From positions 186,001 through 250,000 of the forward strand of contig CBDBJR010000002.1 of assembly GCA_965206445.1 (NCBI GenBank): a stretch of 64,000 nucleotides of DNA, in the 5' to 3' direction. Shown in pieces: positions 8,489-23,207 of the stretch. The position numbers and the translations under genes are program-made. Origin of the DNA: CBDBJR01 sp965206445. Lineage in GTDB: Bacteria > Pseudomonadota > Gammaproteobacteria > Arenicellales > Poriferihabitantaceae. The notes below the pieces were generated by a model. The model made no database searches. It had not been told where the DNA came from and saw nothing but the letters and a program-made list of their open reading frames with translations. The first letter of the stretch is position 1. The number at the start of each line of letters is the position of its first letter.

Positions 8489-9574
8489 TTGATTTTTTCT
8501 TCAAAACGCCGTACCAATGCACTTGGGGTCGATATTGGCGCCTCGTCGATCAAGGTGATTGAAATGACGAAAACCCGGCAGGCCTTTTCGGTTAACCGCT
8601 ATGCCTATGAGCCGTTGGAGACCGGCGCCATTGTCGAGAATCAGATCAAGCAAGTCGAGCAGGTCGGGGCGGCGATCAGGCGGGCGGTCAAACGGGCGAA
8701 CTCGCGTGAAAAGCAGGCAGCCATCTGTGTTTCCGCCAATAATGTGATTTCCAGAACCATTACGGTACAGGCGGGTCTGGATGACGACGAGCTCGAATCC
8801 GCGGTGCAATCGGAGGTGGATCAGTTTGTCCCCTATGCGCTGGATGAAGTGAACATCGATTTTCATCGTCTGGGCCGCTCTCAACCGGCGGCGCCCGGGG
8901 CCGAGGCGGGCGAGGAAGATGAAGATGTGCAGGTGGTGGTGTGCCGAAAAGAGGTGGTCAATGATTATGCCGCGGTGCTGGGCGAAGCCAATCTGGAACC
9001 GCTGGCCGTTGACGTGGATTCTTTTATCCTGTCGCGCATCTATTCGCTGGTGTGCGGCGAGTCCGCCGATCCGGATGAAAAACGCCTGCGTGCCCTGTTT
9101 GATTTTGGCTACAGCAATAGCCGTTTGATCGTGTTTGATGACAATAAAGTGGTGTATAGCCGAGATCTTCCCTGCGGTGGGCAGTTTTTGCTCGACAGTA
9201 TCCAAAGTCGGTATGAGATGTCGCCGAAGGTGGCCATACAGTCACTGCGCAAAAGCGATTTTCCCGAAAACTTTAAAACCAAAGTGCTGAAACCGTTTGT
9301 CAAGCAGCTGATCCAGGAGCTGATTCGTGCACTGCATTTTTTTTATTCGTCGAGTACGTATAATCAGGTCGATGAGTTGATGATTACCGGCGGCTGCGTG
9401 TCGATCGGCAATCTGGAAAAAATCATTCAGCGGCGCGTCGATCTGCCAACTGTGATTATGAATCCGTTTGAGTTTATGCGCATCGGGCCGAAGATCAGAA
9501 GCAGCGATTTCCAGCGTGAAATCCCGTTTCTGACGATTGCCGCCGGCCTGGCGATAAGGGGGCTGCATGATTAA
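8489..9574 (+). CDS. pilM: PilM, cytoplasmic actin-like protein of the type IV pilus
   Basis: PilM binds the N-terminal tail of PilN and links the cytoplasmic motors to the periplasmic alignment complex. The 361-residue product has the ATPase-fold motifs GVDIGASSIKVIE near the N-terminus and LMITGGCVSIGNL near 300, typical of FtsA/PilM proteins. The likely start is TTG, preceded by a close GGAG. It is the first gene of pilMNOPQ and its stop overlaps pilN by eight bases. Confidence 0.95.
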   Translation: MIFSSKRRTNALGVDIGASSIKVIEMTKTRQAFSVNRYAYEPLETGAIVENQIKQVEQVGAAIRRAVKRANSREKQAAICVSANNVISRTITVQAGLDDDELESAVQSEVDQFVPYALDEVNIDFHRLGRSQPAAPGAEAGEEDEDVQVVVCRKEVVNDYAAVLGEANLEPLAVDVDSFILSRIYSLVCGESADPDEKRLRALFDFGYSNSRLIVFDDNKVVYSRDLPCGGQFLLDSIQSRYEMSPKVAIQSLRKSDFPENFKTKVLKPFVKQLIQELIRALHFFYSSSTYNQVDELMITGGCVSIGNLEKIIQRRVDLPTVIMNPFEFMRIGPKIRSSDFQREIPFLTIAAGLAIRGLHD

Positions 9575-10124
9575 TATCAACCTGTTGCCATGGCGGGAAG
9601 AATTGCGCCAGGAGCGCGACCGTCAAATGTTGTCGATCAGCGTCGGCATCTGGGTTCTGTGTGCGGCGATCATCTTTGCGGTCTACAACTACATCGGTTT
9701 GAAACAGGAGCATCAACAGAACCGGAACCGGTATTTAACCGAACAAATCATGCAACTGGATGAGAAAATCACTGAAATCCGGGGTCTACAGGCGCAGAAA
9801 ACCATGCTGATCAATCGCATGGATGTGATACAAAACCTGCAGCGGGAGCGTACTCAGGTGGTGCATTTGTTCAATGATATTGTGCAGAAGCTGCCGGATG
9901 GCGTGTACTATCGCTCATTGGACAAAAAAGGCAAAACCTTCAGTTTGCAAGGCACGGCGCAGTCGAATGTACGGGTGTCGGATTTAATGAATCGGCTGGA
10001 TTCATCGGATTGGTTTGCCAACCCGGACCTGACCGTGGTGACGACCACCCAGGACGAGGGGGCGAGTCTGAGCCAGTTCAGCCTCAAGGTGTCGGAAGAA
10101 TACGCCGCCGAAACCCAGGAATAG
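9567..10124 (+). CDS. pilN: PilN, inner-membrane type IV pilus assembly protein
   Basis: Bitopic protein that pairs with PilO in the periplasm. The cytoplasmic N-terminus carries INLLPWR, the conserved PilM-binding motif. One membrane helix follows at about 24-44, then a coiled coil (roughly 50-95) and a small ferredoxin-like periplasmic domain. The length of 185 residues is normal. It overlaps pilM and is followed after nine bases by pilO. Confidence 0.95.
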   Translation: MININLLPWREELRQERDRQMLSISVGIWVLCAAIIFAVYNYIGLKQEHQQNRNRYLTEQIMQLDEKITEIRGLQAQKTMLINRMDVIQNLQRERTQVVHLFNDIVQKLPDGVYYRSLDKKGKTFSLQGTAQSNVRVSDLMNRLDSSDWFANPDLTVVTTTQDEGASLSQFSLKVSEEYAAETQE

Positions 10125-10133
10125 GTGAATTAA

Positions 10134-10736
10134 TTGCGTCTGTCTGACTTGCAGGAAGTCGAAATCGGGGATCTGTCCACCTGGCCGATCGCGCTGCGCT
10201 GGATTGCGATCGGCGTGTTGAGCGTGGGCTTGCTGTACGGCGGCTACTCTTTCTTCATCCTGCCCGAGCAGCAATTGTTAGTGCAGTTGCAGCGCGATGA
10301 AATTGATTTGCGGGACGCCTTCAAGATAAAAAAGGCGCGCGTAATCAACCTGCCGGCCTACCGTGAACAGGTGGTGCAGATTCAGGATCGGTTTGGCGTG
10401 ATATTGAAACAATTACCGGATAAAACCGAGGTGCCGGCTCTGTTGACGGATATTTCGCAGGCGGGGCTGGGGCGCGGACTGGTTTTTCGTCAATTTAAAC
10501 CCGCCCCCCCCGAAGCGAGTGAATTCTACATTACCCTGCCGATCTCCATCGACGTATCGGGGAGTTATCACCAATTGGCCGAGTTTATCAGTGATTTGGC
10601 GGCATTGCCCAGAATCGTCAAATTGGGCGATATGTCGATCAAAAGCGCCGGCGATGACGATGCGCCACTGACCATGTCGGCCGAGTTGCATACCTATCAG
10701 TATCTCGACGAGGATGTTGAATCGGCGACCAACTGA
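10134..10736 (+). CDS. pilO: PilO, inner-membrane type IV pilus assembly protein
   Basis: Partner of PilN in the alignment subcomplex. The 200-residue product has a short cytoplasmic N-terminus, one membrane helix (about 19-43), a coiled coil, and a periplasmic domain ending in TMSAELHTYQYLDED. The start is TTG at 10134 (MRLSDLQEVEIGDLS), with AGGTGAA upstream. Operon order and size leave little doubt. Confidence 0.94.
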   Translation: MRLSDLQEVEIGDLSTWPIALRWIAIGVLSVGLLYGGYSFFILPEQQLLVQLQRDEIDLRDAFKIKKARVINLPAYREQVVQIQDRFGVILKQLPDKTEVPALLTDISQAGLGRGLVFRQFKPAPPEASEFYITLPISIDVSGSYHQLAEFISDLAALPRIVKLGDMSIKSAGDDDAPLTMSAELHTYQYLDEDVESATN

Positions 10737-10758
10737 AGGCGGGTTGTTTCCGACCGGT

Positions 10759-11355
10759 ATGGGCTCCGCCCACCTGCCGCCACTCCCGCGAGTATTGCCG
10801 TCGGCCCGGACACGCATCCGGTGTGGCGTCCGGTGTGGCCTGCTGATGTCGTTTGGCCTGCTGTTTTCCGGGTGTGGGGTGGATACCGATATCAGCGATT
10901 TGCGGGTGTTCGTCGAGGAAACCCATCGTGATGCGCAGCCCGAGGTGGAGCCGCTGCCATTGCTGAACCCGGATATATTCGCGAGACTTATTTACAGCGC
11001 TTCCGATCAGAAAGACCCGTTCAGCCCCGCTAATCTGCAGCAGGAAGAGGAAACGGCGGTGACGACGTTGGGCGACACCGCGGGGCCTGACCGCAGCCGG
11101 CCGAAGGAGCCGTTGGAGCAATTCGCGCTGGGTGAGCTGACGCTGGTCGGCATGCTGGAACAGGGGCGGCAAAACTGGGCGATTATCCGGGCCCCGGATC
11201 AATCCATCCATCGCGTGCAAGCGGGCAATTTTGTGGGGCAGTTTGACGGCCGCATCGTCACTGTCAATGCGCACTCAATGCGCATATCGGAGCTGAAACG
11301 CAACCCCGTCGGCGAATGGGAGACGCAGGAAACAGAGCTGTTTTTAATAGAATAA
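10759..11355 (+). CDS. pilP: PilP, type IV pilus lipoprotein
   Basis: Inner-membrane lipoprotein that connects PilN/PilO to the PilQ secretin. A hydrophobic stretch ends in the lipobox LFSGC. The homology region beginning DPFSPANL and the beta-domain GELTLVGMLEQGRQNWAIIRAPD...VQAGNFVGQFDGRIV are typical of the family. The frame is open back to an ATG at 10714 inside pilO; ATG 10759 is preferred because it avoids the overlap and still gives a signal peptide. No strong ribosome-binding site supports either choice. Confidence 0.9.
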   Translation: MGSAHLPPLPRVLPSARTRIRCGVRCGLLMSFGLLFSGCGVDTDISDLRVFVEETHRDAQPEVEPLPLLNPDIFARLIYSASDQKDPFSPANLQQEEETAVTTLGDTAGPDRSRPKEPLEQFALGELTLVGMLEQGRQNWAIIRAPDQSIHRVQAGNFVGQFDGRIVTVNAHSMRISELKRNPVGEWETQETELFLIE

Positions 11356-11521
11356 TCACATGTTTATAGTGACAATAGATAACTTACTATAATAAAATTC
11401 AGTAAGATTGTGGTATAAGGGCTGACGCAACGGCATCAAATCGGCATTGTGGTCGGTATTGGTGCACTCGGTTTGCAAGATGTATCGGCTTTTATTTTGA
11501 TTGGCTGGATGAATCCACCCG
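11356..11521 (+). promoter_or_regulatory. AT-rich pilP-pilQ gap with a possible promoter
   Basis: This 166-base gap is AT-rich compared with its surroundings. It holds a perfect TATAAT (11388-11393) without a convincing -35 partner. An inverted repeat CTTACT/AGTAAG (11383-11388 and 11401-11406) flanks it. pilQ may therefore have its own promoter, which is unusual inside pilMNOPQ. Low certainty. Confidence 0.3.
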
Positions 11522-14143
11522 GTGAGCGACATGCAAAAAAACACGAACTCAAACATAGCTGGCATACCTGTATCCGCACGGCCTGGACCGGCGTGGCGGC
11601 GCGGCGCGGCGCGGCTGGCCCGGTATGCGGTGCTGTGCCTGTTGTGCGCACCCGGCAGTGGGCTGGCGGCGCAAATCAGTGCGATGACCTGGGTCGGCAA
11701 CAGCGATGTATTGGCCCTGCATATCGATGAACACCCCGAATATGAGCTGCAAACCTCCGATCAGCAGACTATCCACCTGATTCTGAAAAATACCCGTGTG
11801 GTGGGCGCGATACCGGGTATCGAGGCGCGCAGCCTGGTGAAAAGCGGCGCGCTGGTTATCAGCGGCAATGATGTAATCCTGAAACTGAATTTGACGGTAG
11901 CCGGGCAGGCCACGCTGATACCGTCGCCGGACGGCTATAATCTGGCCGTCAAGCCCGTCGGGCAGGCGGCGGCTTCCGAGGAGGAGGAGAGCGTGCCCGC
12001 GCAGGCGGTTGGCAAGACGGCTTTGACGCAGGTGGCTTTTTCCCGGCTGCACGGTGATCAGGTTCAGATTGACCTGACGCTGGACGGCGCTGTGCCCGAG
12101 CCGTCGGCGTTTCGGACCCTGGATCCACCGCGTCTGGCGCTGGATTTTGTCGGCTTGACGAACCGCAGTGGGCGGCAGTTGCACCCGGTCAGAATCGCCG
12201 CGGTGGATAGCCTGGTGCTGGTCGAAGACGATACCCGACTGCGGCTGGTACTCAATCTGCAAAACCCGGTCGATTATCGACTGAAGAAAACGGCGCAGGG
12301 CATCGCGGTGACGGTCAGCCCGGTTGGCGGGCTGGTGGAGGCGCCGGCCGTCGCCACACCCGAACCGGTGGCGGCTCCCGACCGGGCCGAACCGGTGGAA
12401 ACAGCGGCTCAGCCTGCGGTGCGCGCGCCGGTGGCGCAGTTGCCGTATAGCATAGAAGGGATTGATTTTCGTCGTACACCCGATGGTTCGGGCCGGGTAA
12501 TTGTCAAGTTGTCGAGCGACGAGGTTGCAGTCGATTTGAGCCAACAGGGCGGTGATATTATCGTGCTGCTGCCCAATACCAGCCTGCCGCCGGAGCTTGA
12601 ACAGCGGTTGGACGTGGTGGATTTTGCGACCCCGGTTTCGATCGTCGAGAGCTATGCGGACGGCAATAATGCCAAGCTGGTGATCACCCCCAGCGGGCGC
12701 TTCAAACAGTCGTCGATCCAATCGGGCGCGAGCCTGATTATCGATGTTGCACCGTTGACCGAGGTGGAGGAGCGGGCCGATAAACTCGATGAGTTTGGTT
12801 TTGCCGGTGAGCGCCTGTCGTTCAATTTTCAACGCATCAGTACCCGCGCGGCACTGCAGGTGATCGCCGACTTTACCGGTTTGAACTTTGTCACCAGCGA
12901 TGCGGTTGACGGCGATCTGTCCTTGCGGCTAAATGACGTTCCCTGGGATCAGGCGCTGGATGTGATCTTGCAGACCAAAGGGCTGGCCATGCGCCAGAAA
13001 GGCAATGTGGTCTGGGTGGCGCCGGCGGAAGAAATTCAGGCCAAGGAAAAACTGGCATTGGAAGCGCGTCAGGAGGTCAGCGACATCGAGCCGCTGGTCA
13101 GCGAGTTGATCAAGATCAGCTATGCCGATGCCGAGGATATTGCCGATATTTTGAAATCGATCAAAGCGGTTGAAACCGGCATCAACACCGCGGCTTTCAG
13201 CACGGTGTCGGTAAATGAAATTAAAACCGAAGAAAACAACCTGTTGTCCGATCGCGGCAGTGTGTCGGTCGATACGCGCACCAATTCGCTGCTGATACAG
13301 GATACCCCGTCAAAATTGCGGGAAATTCGCGAGTTGATTACCAAGCTGGATATTCCGGTACGTCAAATTCAGATTGAAACCCGCATCGTGCAAGCGTCCG
13401 ACAATTTTGGCAAAAGCCTCGGCGCGCGGCTGGGTTTTACCCGGGTGGCGCAAGAAGGTCGCCTCGGCGGCGTATTTGGCAGCGGCTCGGTGGAGAACAC
13501 CAACCGGGTGCGTACCGACGGCGTGGATGAGTTCAACAATGATTCGCTGAGTGTGAACCTGGGTGCCGATTCGGTCGAGAGTCAGAACCCGGGGCGGTAT
13601 GCCTTTACCCTGGCCAAACTGGGCTCCGGTTATCTCAACCTGCTGGATCTCGAAATCTCGGCGTTGCAGGCCGAGGGTGAAGGCCGCTTGCTGGCCAATC
13701 CCAAAATTCTGACGACGGATAAAAACCAGGCCAGCATCGAGCGTGGTCAGGAGCGCACGCAGATTCTGGCCGGCGGGTTGACCGGTGCCACCACGGGGAC
13801 GCAAAAGGCGGTATTGAACCTGACGGTAACGCCGCAGATCACCCCGGACGACAGAGTGGTGCTGGACGTGCAGATTACCAATGACGAATTTGCCGATGCC
13901 TCCAACGGATTGCTCAATACCAACCGTATTTCAACCAAAATCCTGCTCGAGAATGGGGAAACGGTGGTCATCGGCGGCATCTACTCGCAGGATCAGGCGA
14001 AGGACGTGGCCAAAGTGCCGCTGCTTGGTGATTTGCCCGGGCTGGGGTATTTGTTCCGCAAGAAAACCTCGCGCAATAATCGTACCGAGTTGCTGGTATT
14101 TCTCACGCCGAAAATCATCAACCCGGCGCTGGCGGTACAGTAG
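11522..14143 (+). CDS. pilQ: PilQ, type IV pilus secretin
   Basis: Outer-membrane channel through which the pilus passes. The 873-residue product has a signal peptide (about 20-50), AMIN domains that bind peptidoglycan, an STN/N0 domain (LSFNFQRISTRAALQVIADFTGLNF), an N1/NolW domain, and a C-terminal secretin domain including VPLLGDLPGLGYLFR and NRTELLVFLTPKII. The start may be GTG 11522 or ATG 11531; GGTGAG lies four bases before the latter. aroK follows. Confidence 0.95.
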   Translation: MSDMQKNTNSNIAGIPVSARPGPAWRRGAARLARYAVLCLLCAPGSGLAAQISAMTWVGNSDVLALHIDEHPEYELQTSDQQTIHLILKNTRVVGAIPGIEARSLVKSGALVISGNDVILKLNLTVAGQATLIPSPDGYNLAVKPVGQAAASEEEESVPAQAVGKTALTQVAFSRLHGDQVQIDLTLDGAVPEPSAFRTLDPPRLALDFVGLTNRSGRQLHPVRIAAVDSLVLVEDDTRLRLVLNLQNPVDYRLKKTAQGIAVTVSPVGGLVEAPAVATPEPVAAPDRAEPVETAAQPAVRAPVAQLPYSIEGIDFRRTPDGSGRVIVKLSSDEVAVDLSQQGGDIIVLLPNTSLPPELEQRLDVVDFATPVSIVESYADGNNAKLVITPSGRFKQSSIQSGASLIIDVAPLTEVEERADKLDEFGFAGERLSFNFQRISTRAALQVIADFTGLNFVTSDAVDGDLSLRLNDVPWDQALDVILQTKGLAMRQKGNVVWVAPAEEIQAKEKLALEARQEVSDIEPLVSELIKISYADAEDIADILKSIKAVETGINTAAFSTVSVNEIKTEENNLLSDRGSVSVDTRTNSLLIQDTPSKLREIRELITKLDIPVRQIQIETRIVQASDNFGKSLGARLGFTRVAQEGRLGGVFGSGSVENTNRVRTDGVDEFNNDSLSVNLGADSVESQNPGRYAFTLAKLGSGYLNLLDLEISALQAEGEGRLLANPKILTTDKNQASIERGQERTQILAGGLTGATTGTQKAVLNLTVTPQITPDDRVVLDVQITNDEFADASNGLLNTNRISTKILLENGETVVIGGIYSQDQAKDVAKVPLLGDLPGLGYLFRKKTSRNNRTELLVFLTPKIINPALAVQ

Positions 14144-14230
14144 CGGCGCCCTTGTTTTCCCGGTTTCAGCGGGCCCGGGTTGATCCGGCCCGGCCCATCA
14201 AGCAATGGCGGCGACCGCCGGAATGAGTCC

Positions 14231-14755
14231 GTGAGTACGAGCGAGCGTATTTTTCTGGTCGGCCTGATGGGGGCCGGCAAAACCACCGTAGGGCGAAAGC
14301 TGGCGCAACGCCTGCAGTACGATTTTGTCGATACGGATAAACTGCTCGAACACAGAACCGGCGTCACGGTGCGGCACATATTCGACCTGGAAGGCGAGCA
14401 GGGCTTTCGTGATCGGGAAGCAAAAATACTGGCCGAGATCAGTGCCTGGCATCAGGTGGTCATTGCTACCGGCGGTGGCATTGTCGAGCGTCAGGAAAAT
14501 CGGCGCATACTGCGCTCCAGCGGCACCGTGGTTTACCTCAACGCCGACCTCGAATTATTATGGCAGCGGCTGGAAAACTGCCAGGATCGACCGCTGATTT
14601 CCCGGCCCAACCCGCGTCAAACGCTGGCCGCTTTGCTGCTCAAGCGGACGCCGCTGTATGCGGACGTGGCCGATATTGACTATCGGGTAGGGGCCGGTTC
14701 GCCGGCCAGGGCGGCGACGGCAATCCACGCCAGATTGTGCCATGACAGCGGGTAA
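14231..14755 (+). CDS. aroK: Shikimate kinase
   Basis: Phosphorylates shikimate at the 3-hydroxyl in chorismate synthesis. The product is 174 residues from the GTG at 14231. It has Walker A GLMGAGKTT, the shikimate-binding FVDTDKLLE and FRDREAKIL segments, and the ATGGGIV loop. An in-frame ATG at 14180 adds 17 residues absent from the family. The end overlaps aroB by 14 bases, matching the conserved pilQ-aroK-aroB order. Confidence 0.95.
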   Translation: MSTSERIFLVGLMGAGKTTVGRKLAQRLQYDFVDTDKLLEHRTGVTVRHIFDLEGEQGFRDREAKILAEISAWHQVVIATGGGIVERQENRRILRSSGTVVYLNADLELLWQRLENCQDRPLISRPNPRQTLAALLLKRTPLYADVADIDYRVGAGSPARAATAIHARLCHDSG

Positions 14756-15866
14756 ACAGGCCGGCGACCCCGCCGCGCACTGGCGGCGGGTCGATATCGA
14801 GCTGGGCGCACGCAGCTACGCGATTCATATTGGTGCGGGCCTGTTGGAGCGCGCCGACCACCTGCTGCCCTGGGTCGGCGGCAAGCAGGTGTTTCTGGTC
14901 TCCAATGACGTCGTCGCGCCGCTTTACCTGCAGCGCGTCAAGGACAGCCTGTCAACCAAACAGCTGTTCGAGCTGATTCTGCCGGATGGCGAACACACCA
15001 AATCATGGGACACCGCCGGGCAGATTTTCGACCGGCTACTGGCCTGTCGCTGCGACCGCAATGTGACCCTGGTTGCGCTCGGCGGCGGCGTGATCGGCGA
15101 CCTCACCGGCTTTGCGGCGGCCTGCTATCAGCGGGGTGTGGCCTTTTTGCAACTGCCCACGACGCTGTTGTCGCAAGTGGATTCTTCGGTCGGCGGCAAG
15201 ACCGGGGTCAATCATGCCGGCGGCAAAAACATGATCGGCGCGTTTCACCAACCGGTGCACGTGCTGGCCGATACCGCCACGCTGATGAGCCTGCCGGAGC
15301 GTGAGTTTGCCGCCGGCATGGCCGAGGTGATCAAGTACGGCGTGATCAATGATTTGGCGTTTTTTGTCTGGCTGGAGCAGAACATGCAGGCGATTATGCG
15401 CCGCGACAGGGCGCTGCTGGCCGACCTGATCGAGCGCTGCTGCCGCAACAAAGCCCGCATTGTCGAGCAGGACGAACGGGAAACCGGCGTGCGCGCCTGG
15501 CTGAATCTGGGGCATACATTTGGCCATGCCCTCGAGGCCGGCAGCGGCTATGCCGACTGGCTGCACGGTGAAGCGGTTGCCACCGGTATCGTGATGGCGG
15601 CCAGGATGTCGCAGCGGCTGGGCTACCTCGAGGCGGCCGACTGTCGGCGTATCACGCAATTGCTGCAGCAGGCGCAACTACCGGTACGCCCGTTCACCGG
15701 CCTGACGGCGGCGGCGATGCTACAGCACATGCGCATCGACAAGAAAGTGCGGGACGGGCAATTGCGGCTGGTTTTGCTGCACCGGCTGGGCCGGGCAGCG
15801 ATCGTCAGCGAGTACGACCCATCGCATCTGCAGGCCACATTGGCGGAGTTCTGCGTTGACGGCTGA
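14742..15866 (+). CDS. aroB: 3-dehydroquinate synthase
   Basis: Converts DAHP to 3-dehydroquinate using NAD and a divalent metal. The 374-residue product shows LPDGEHTKS, the NAD-binding GGGVIGDLTGFAAACYQRG loop, PTTLLSQVDSSVGGKTGVN, and metal ligands in AEVIKYGVI and GHTFGHALE...HGEAVATG. The N-terminus has about 15 residues more than usual. A damX-like SPOR gene is commonly next but is absent here. Confidence 0.96.
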   Translation: MTAGKQAGDPAAHWRRVDIELGARSYAIHIGAGLLERADHLLPWVGGKQVFLVSNDVVAPLYLQRVKDSLSTKQLFELILPDGEHTKSWDTAGQIFDRLLACRCDRNVTLVALGGGVIGDLTGFAAACYQRGVAFLQLPTTLLSQVDSSVGGKTGVNHAGGKNMIGAFHQPVHVLADTATLMSLPEREFAAGMAEVIKYGVINDLAFFVWLEQNMQAIMRRDRALLADLIERCCRNKARIVEQDERETGVRAWLNLGHTFGHALEAGSGYADWLHGEAVATGIVMAARMSQRLGYLEAADCRRITQLLQQAQLPVRPFTGLTAAAMLQHMRIDKKVRDGQLRLVLLHRLGRAAIVSEYDPSHLQATLAEFCVDG

Positions 15867-15895
15867 CGATTGACCGCCACACATGTCAAGCGCCC

Positions 15896-15938
15896 CGACT
15901 CCCTCTCCCTCTGGGAGAGGGCCGGGGTGAGGGTCTCC
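15896..15938. repeat. Dispersed hairpin repeat (CCCTCTCCC...GGGAGAGGG type)
   Basis: A perfect nine-base inverted repeat, CCCTCTCCC (15901-15909) and GGGAGAGGG (15913-15921), is followed by CCGGGGTGAGGG. This matches a small palindromic repeat widely scattered between genes in gamma- and betaproteobacterial genomes. It may also act as a transcription end for aroB, though no T-run follows. It sits between aroB and gltB. Confidence 0.7.
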
Positions 15939-16043
15939 GCCAGCGGCGAAGTTGCACGGATACGTTGAATTCACAAGGCGGTTTTCTACCCGGCTGCAAT
16001 CGGGTATCATGGGCGTCTATCAGCAGGTTTGAGGTGAAGGAGG

Positions 16044-20634
<4,591 letters not shown>

Positions 20635-20642
<8 letters not shown>

Positions 20643-22116
20643 CCCGACCGGTTTTATGCGCACGCCACGGCGCGAGCGGTCGTATCAGGCGGTCGAATTG
20701 CGCACCCGACATTTCAATGAATTTGTGCTGCCGCTGAGCGCACCCGAGCTGGCCGACCAGGCCGGCCGCTGTATGGATTGCGGCATCCCCTTCTGCCACA
20801 GCGGCTGTCCGGTGGACAACCTGATTCCCGATTGGAACGACTTGATCCATCGGCAGGATTGGCGGGTCGCCGCCGAGATGCTGCATGCGACCAATAATTT
20901 CCCGGAATTTACCGGCCGGGTGTGCCCGGCACCGTGCGAGGCCGCGTGTACGCTCAATATCGATGATGCGCCGGTGACGATAAAAACCGTCGAATACAGC
21001 ATTATCGAGCGCGCCTGGGCCGAGGGCTGGGTGCGCCCGCAGATCCCGCAGCACCATAGCGGCTACCGGGTGGCGATTGTCGGGTCGGGGCCGGCCGGGC
21101 TGGCCTGCGCCCAGCAATTGGCGCGGCTGGGGCACGGCGTTTCCTTGTACGACAAACAGGATCGCAGCGGCGGCCTGCTGCGCTACGGTATCCCGGATTT
21201 CAAGCTGGATAAGCGGATTATCGATCGCCGCATGGCGCAGATGAAAACCGAAGGCGTGGAGTTTCATACCAATACCCACATCGGCGTGCATATTCCGATC
21301 AGCCATCTACAGCAAAAATTCGATGCGGTCGTGCTGGCCTGCGGCGCCGAAGCGCCGCGCGATCTGCCGGTTGCCGGGCGTGCACTGAACGGGGTGCATC
21401 TGGCGATGGATTTCCTGCGCAGCAACACCCGCCGGGTACAGGGCGGGATGGTGCCGGAGCCGGATTTTATTTCCGCCCGCGACAAGCACGTGGTGGTGAT
21501 CGGCGGCGGCGATACCGGCTCGGATTGCATCGGCACGGCGATCCGGCAGGGCGCCCGGTCGGTGGTGCAGATTGAAATTTTATCGCAGCCGCCGGAGGCG
21601 GAAAACAAGGCGCTGACCTGGCCCGACTGGCCGCACCGGATGCGCACCTCGAGCTCGCAGGAAGAAGGCTGTGAGCGCCTCTGGGACCGGCTGACGACGG
21701 CTTTTATCGATGACGGGCACGGCAATCTGGCCGGGGTGAATTGCCGCAAGGTGGCGTGGGATCGGGTTGACGGCGACTGGCGGATGCGCGAAGAGGAGGG
21801 CTCCGATCAGGTGCTGAAAGCCGAGCTGGCGATGCTGGCGATGGGGTTTGTGCATCCGGTTGTTGCCGGCCTGCTGGAGCAGCTCGGGGCCGCACTGGAT
21901 GCGCGCGGCAATGTGCTGGCGGCGACCGCTGGCGGCCAGGCGTACCAGACCAGTGTCGACGGTGTGTTTGCGGCCGGTGATATGCGCCGCGGACAATCCC
22001 TGGTGGTGTGGGCGATCCGCGAAGGGCGCCACTGCGCCCGGGCGGTCGATGCCTATTTGCAGGGGCAGGGCGCAGATGCCGGGCACGAGCGGGCCGGGCG
22101 ACTGCCGGCGCGCTGA
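20635..22116 (+). CDS. gltD: Glutamate synthase small subunit
   Basis: NADPH-oxidising, FAD-containing subunit that supplies electrons to GltB. The 493-residue product has N-terminal 4Fe-4S cysteines (RCMDCGIPFCHSGCPVDNLIP and RVCPAPCEAACTL). The FAD-binding motif VAIVGSGPAGLACA starts near residue 142, the NADPH-binding VVVIGGGDTGSDC near 285, and the C-terminal FAAGDMRRGQSLVVWAI motif closes the flavin site. Length is normal. Confidence 0.97.
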
Positions 22117-22128
22117 CGGCGGCAGCGC

Positions 22129-23193
22129 GTGAGCGCCCCCGGCAGCGCCGATGGGTCGCGCTATCTGCGCGCGCTGCGGCGTCAGCCGGTGGATGCGACG
22201 CCGGTCTGGGTGATGCGTCAGGCCGGGCGGTATCTGCCCGAGTACCGGGCAGTGCGGGCGCGGGTGCGCGATTTTCTCACCCTGTGCAAAACGCCCGAGC
22301 TGGCCTGTGAGGTGACCTTGCAGCCGCTGCGCCGGTTTCCGCTGGATGCCGCGATTGTGTTTTCCGACATCCTGACGATACCGGACGCGATGGGGCTGGG
22401 CTTGCGTGTGCAGGAGGGTGTCGGGCCGACCTTTGCGCATCCGGTGCGCCGGCTGTCCGATATCCGGCGCCTCCCGGCCATCGACGTGCGTGAAGAGCTG
22501 CGCTATGTGATGCAGGCGGTGTCGCTGATCCGTGCCGAACTGGACAGCAGCATCCCGTTGATTGGTTTCAGCGGCAGCCCGTGGACGCTGGCGACCTATA
22601 TGGTGGACGGCGGTGGCGGCAAGGATTTTCGCTATGCCAGAGGGCTGCTGCATGCGCAGCCGCAGGCCGCGCATCTGCTGCTGGAGAAAAATACGGCGGC
22701 GGTAATCGACTACTTAACCGCGCAGGTCGAGGCCGGCGTGCAGTCTTTGATGGTGTTCGATACCTGGGGCGGGCTGCTCAGCACGCCGGACTATCAGGCG
22801 TTTTCGTTGCATTATATGCGGCAAATCGTGGCCAGCCTCAAAGCCGACCCGACCTGTCGTGAGATTCCGATCACGCTGTTTACCAAGGGCGGCGGCGGCT
22901 GGCTGGAAATGATTGCCGACAGCGGTTGTGATGCGATTGGGCTCGATTGGACGGTGCCGCTGGACCAGGCACGCCGCCGCCTGGGCGACCGGGTCGCGCT
23001 GCAGGGCAATATGGACCCGGCGGTATTGTTTGCCGCCAACGACAAGGTGGCCGCCGAAGCGCGCCGGGTAGTGGATGAATTTGGCCCCGGCAGCGGGCAT
23101 ATTTTCAACCTGGGGCACGGCATCCACCCGCAGGTTGACCCGCAGCGGGTGGCGACCCTGGTGGACACCGTACATCACTATTCCGGCCGCTGA
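22129..23193 (+). CDS. hemE: Uroporphyrinogen decarboxylase
   Basis: Decarboxylates uroporphyrinogen III to coproporphyrinogen III in haem synthesis. The 354-residue product shows the signature VWVMRQAGRYLPEYR, the FSDILTIPDAMGLG segment with the catalytic aspartate, GFSGSPWTLATYM, and IFNLGHGIHP near the C-terminus. GTG start. It follows gltD by 12 bases, as in Pseudomonas. Confidence 0.97.
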   Translation: MSAPGSADGSRYLRALRRQPVDATPVWVMRQAGRYLPEYRAVRARVRDFLTLCKTPELACEVTLQPLRRFPLDAAIVFSDILTIPDAMGLGLRVQEGVGPTFAHPVRRLSDIRRLPAIDVREELRYVMQAVSLIRAELDSSIPLIGFSGSPWTLATYMVDGGGGKDFRYARGLLHAQPQAAHLLLEKNTAAVIDYLTAQVEAGVQSLMVFDTWGGLLSTPDYQAFSLHYMRQIVASLKADPTCREIPITLFTKGGGGWLEMIADSGCDAIGLDWTVPLDQARRRLGDRVALQGNMDPAVLFAANDKVAAEARRVVDEFGPGSGHIFNLGHGIHPQVDPQRVATLVDTVHHYSGR

Positions 23194-23207
23194 CCGGCCA
23201 GGCCGCG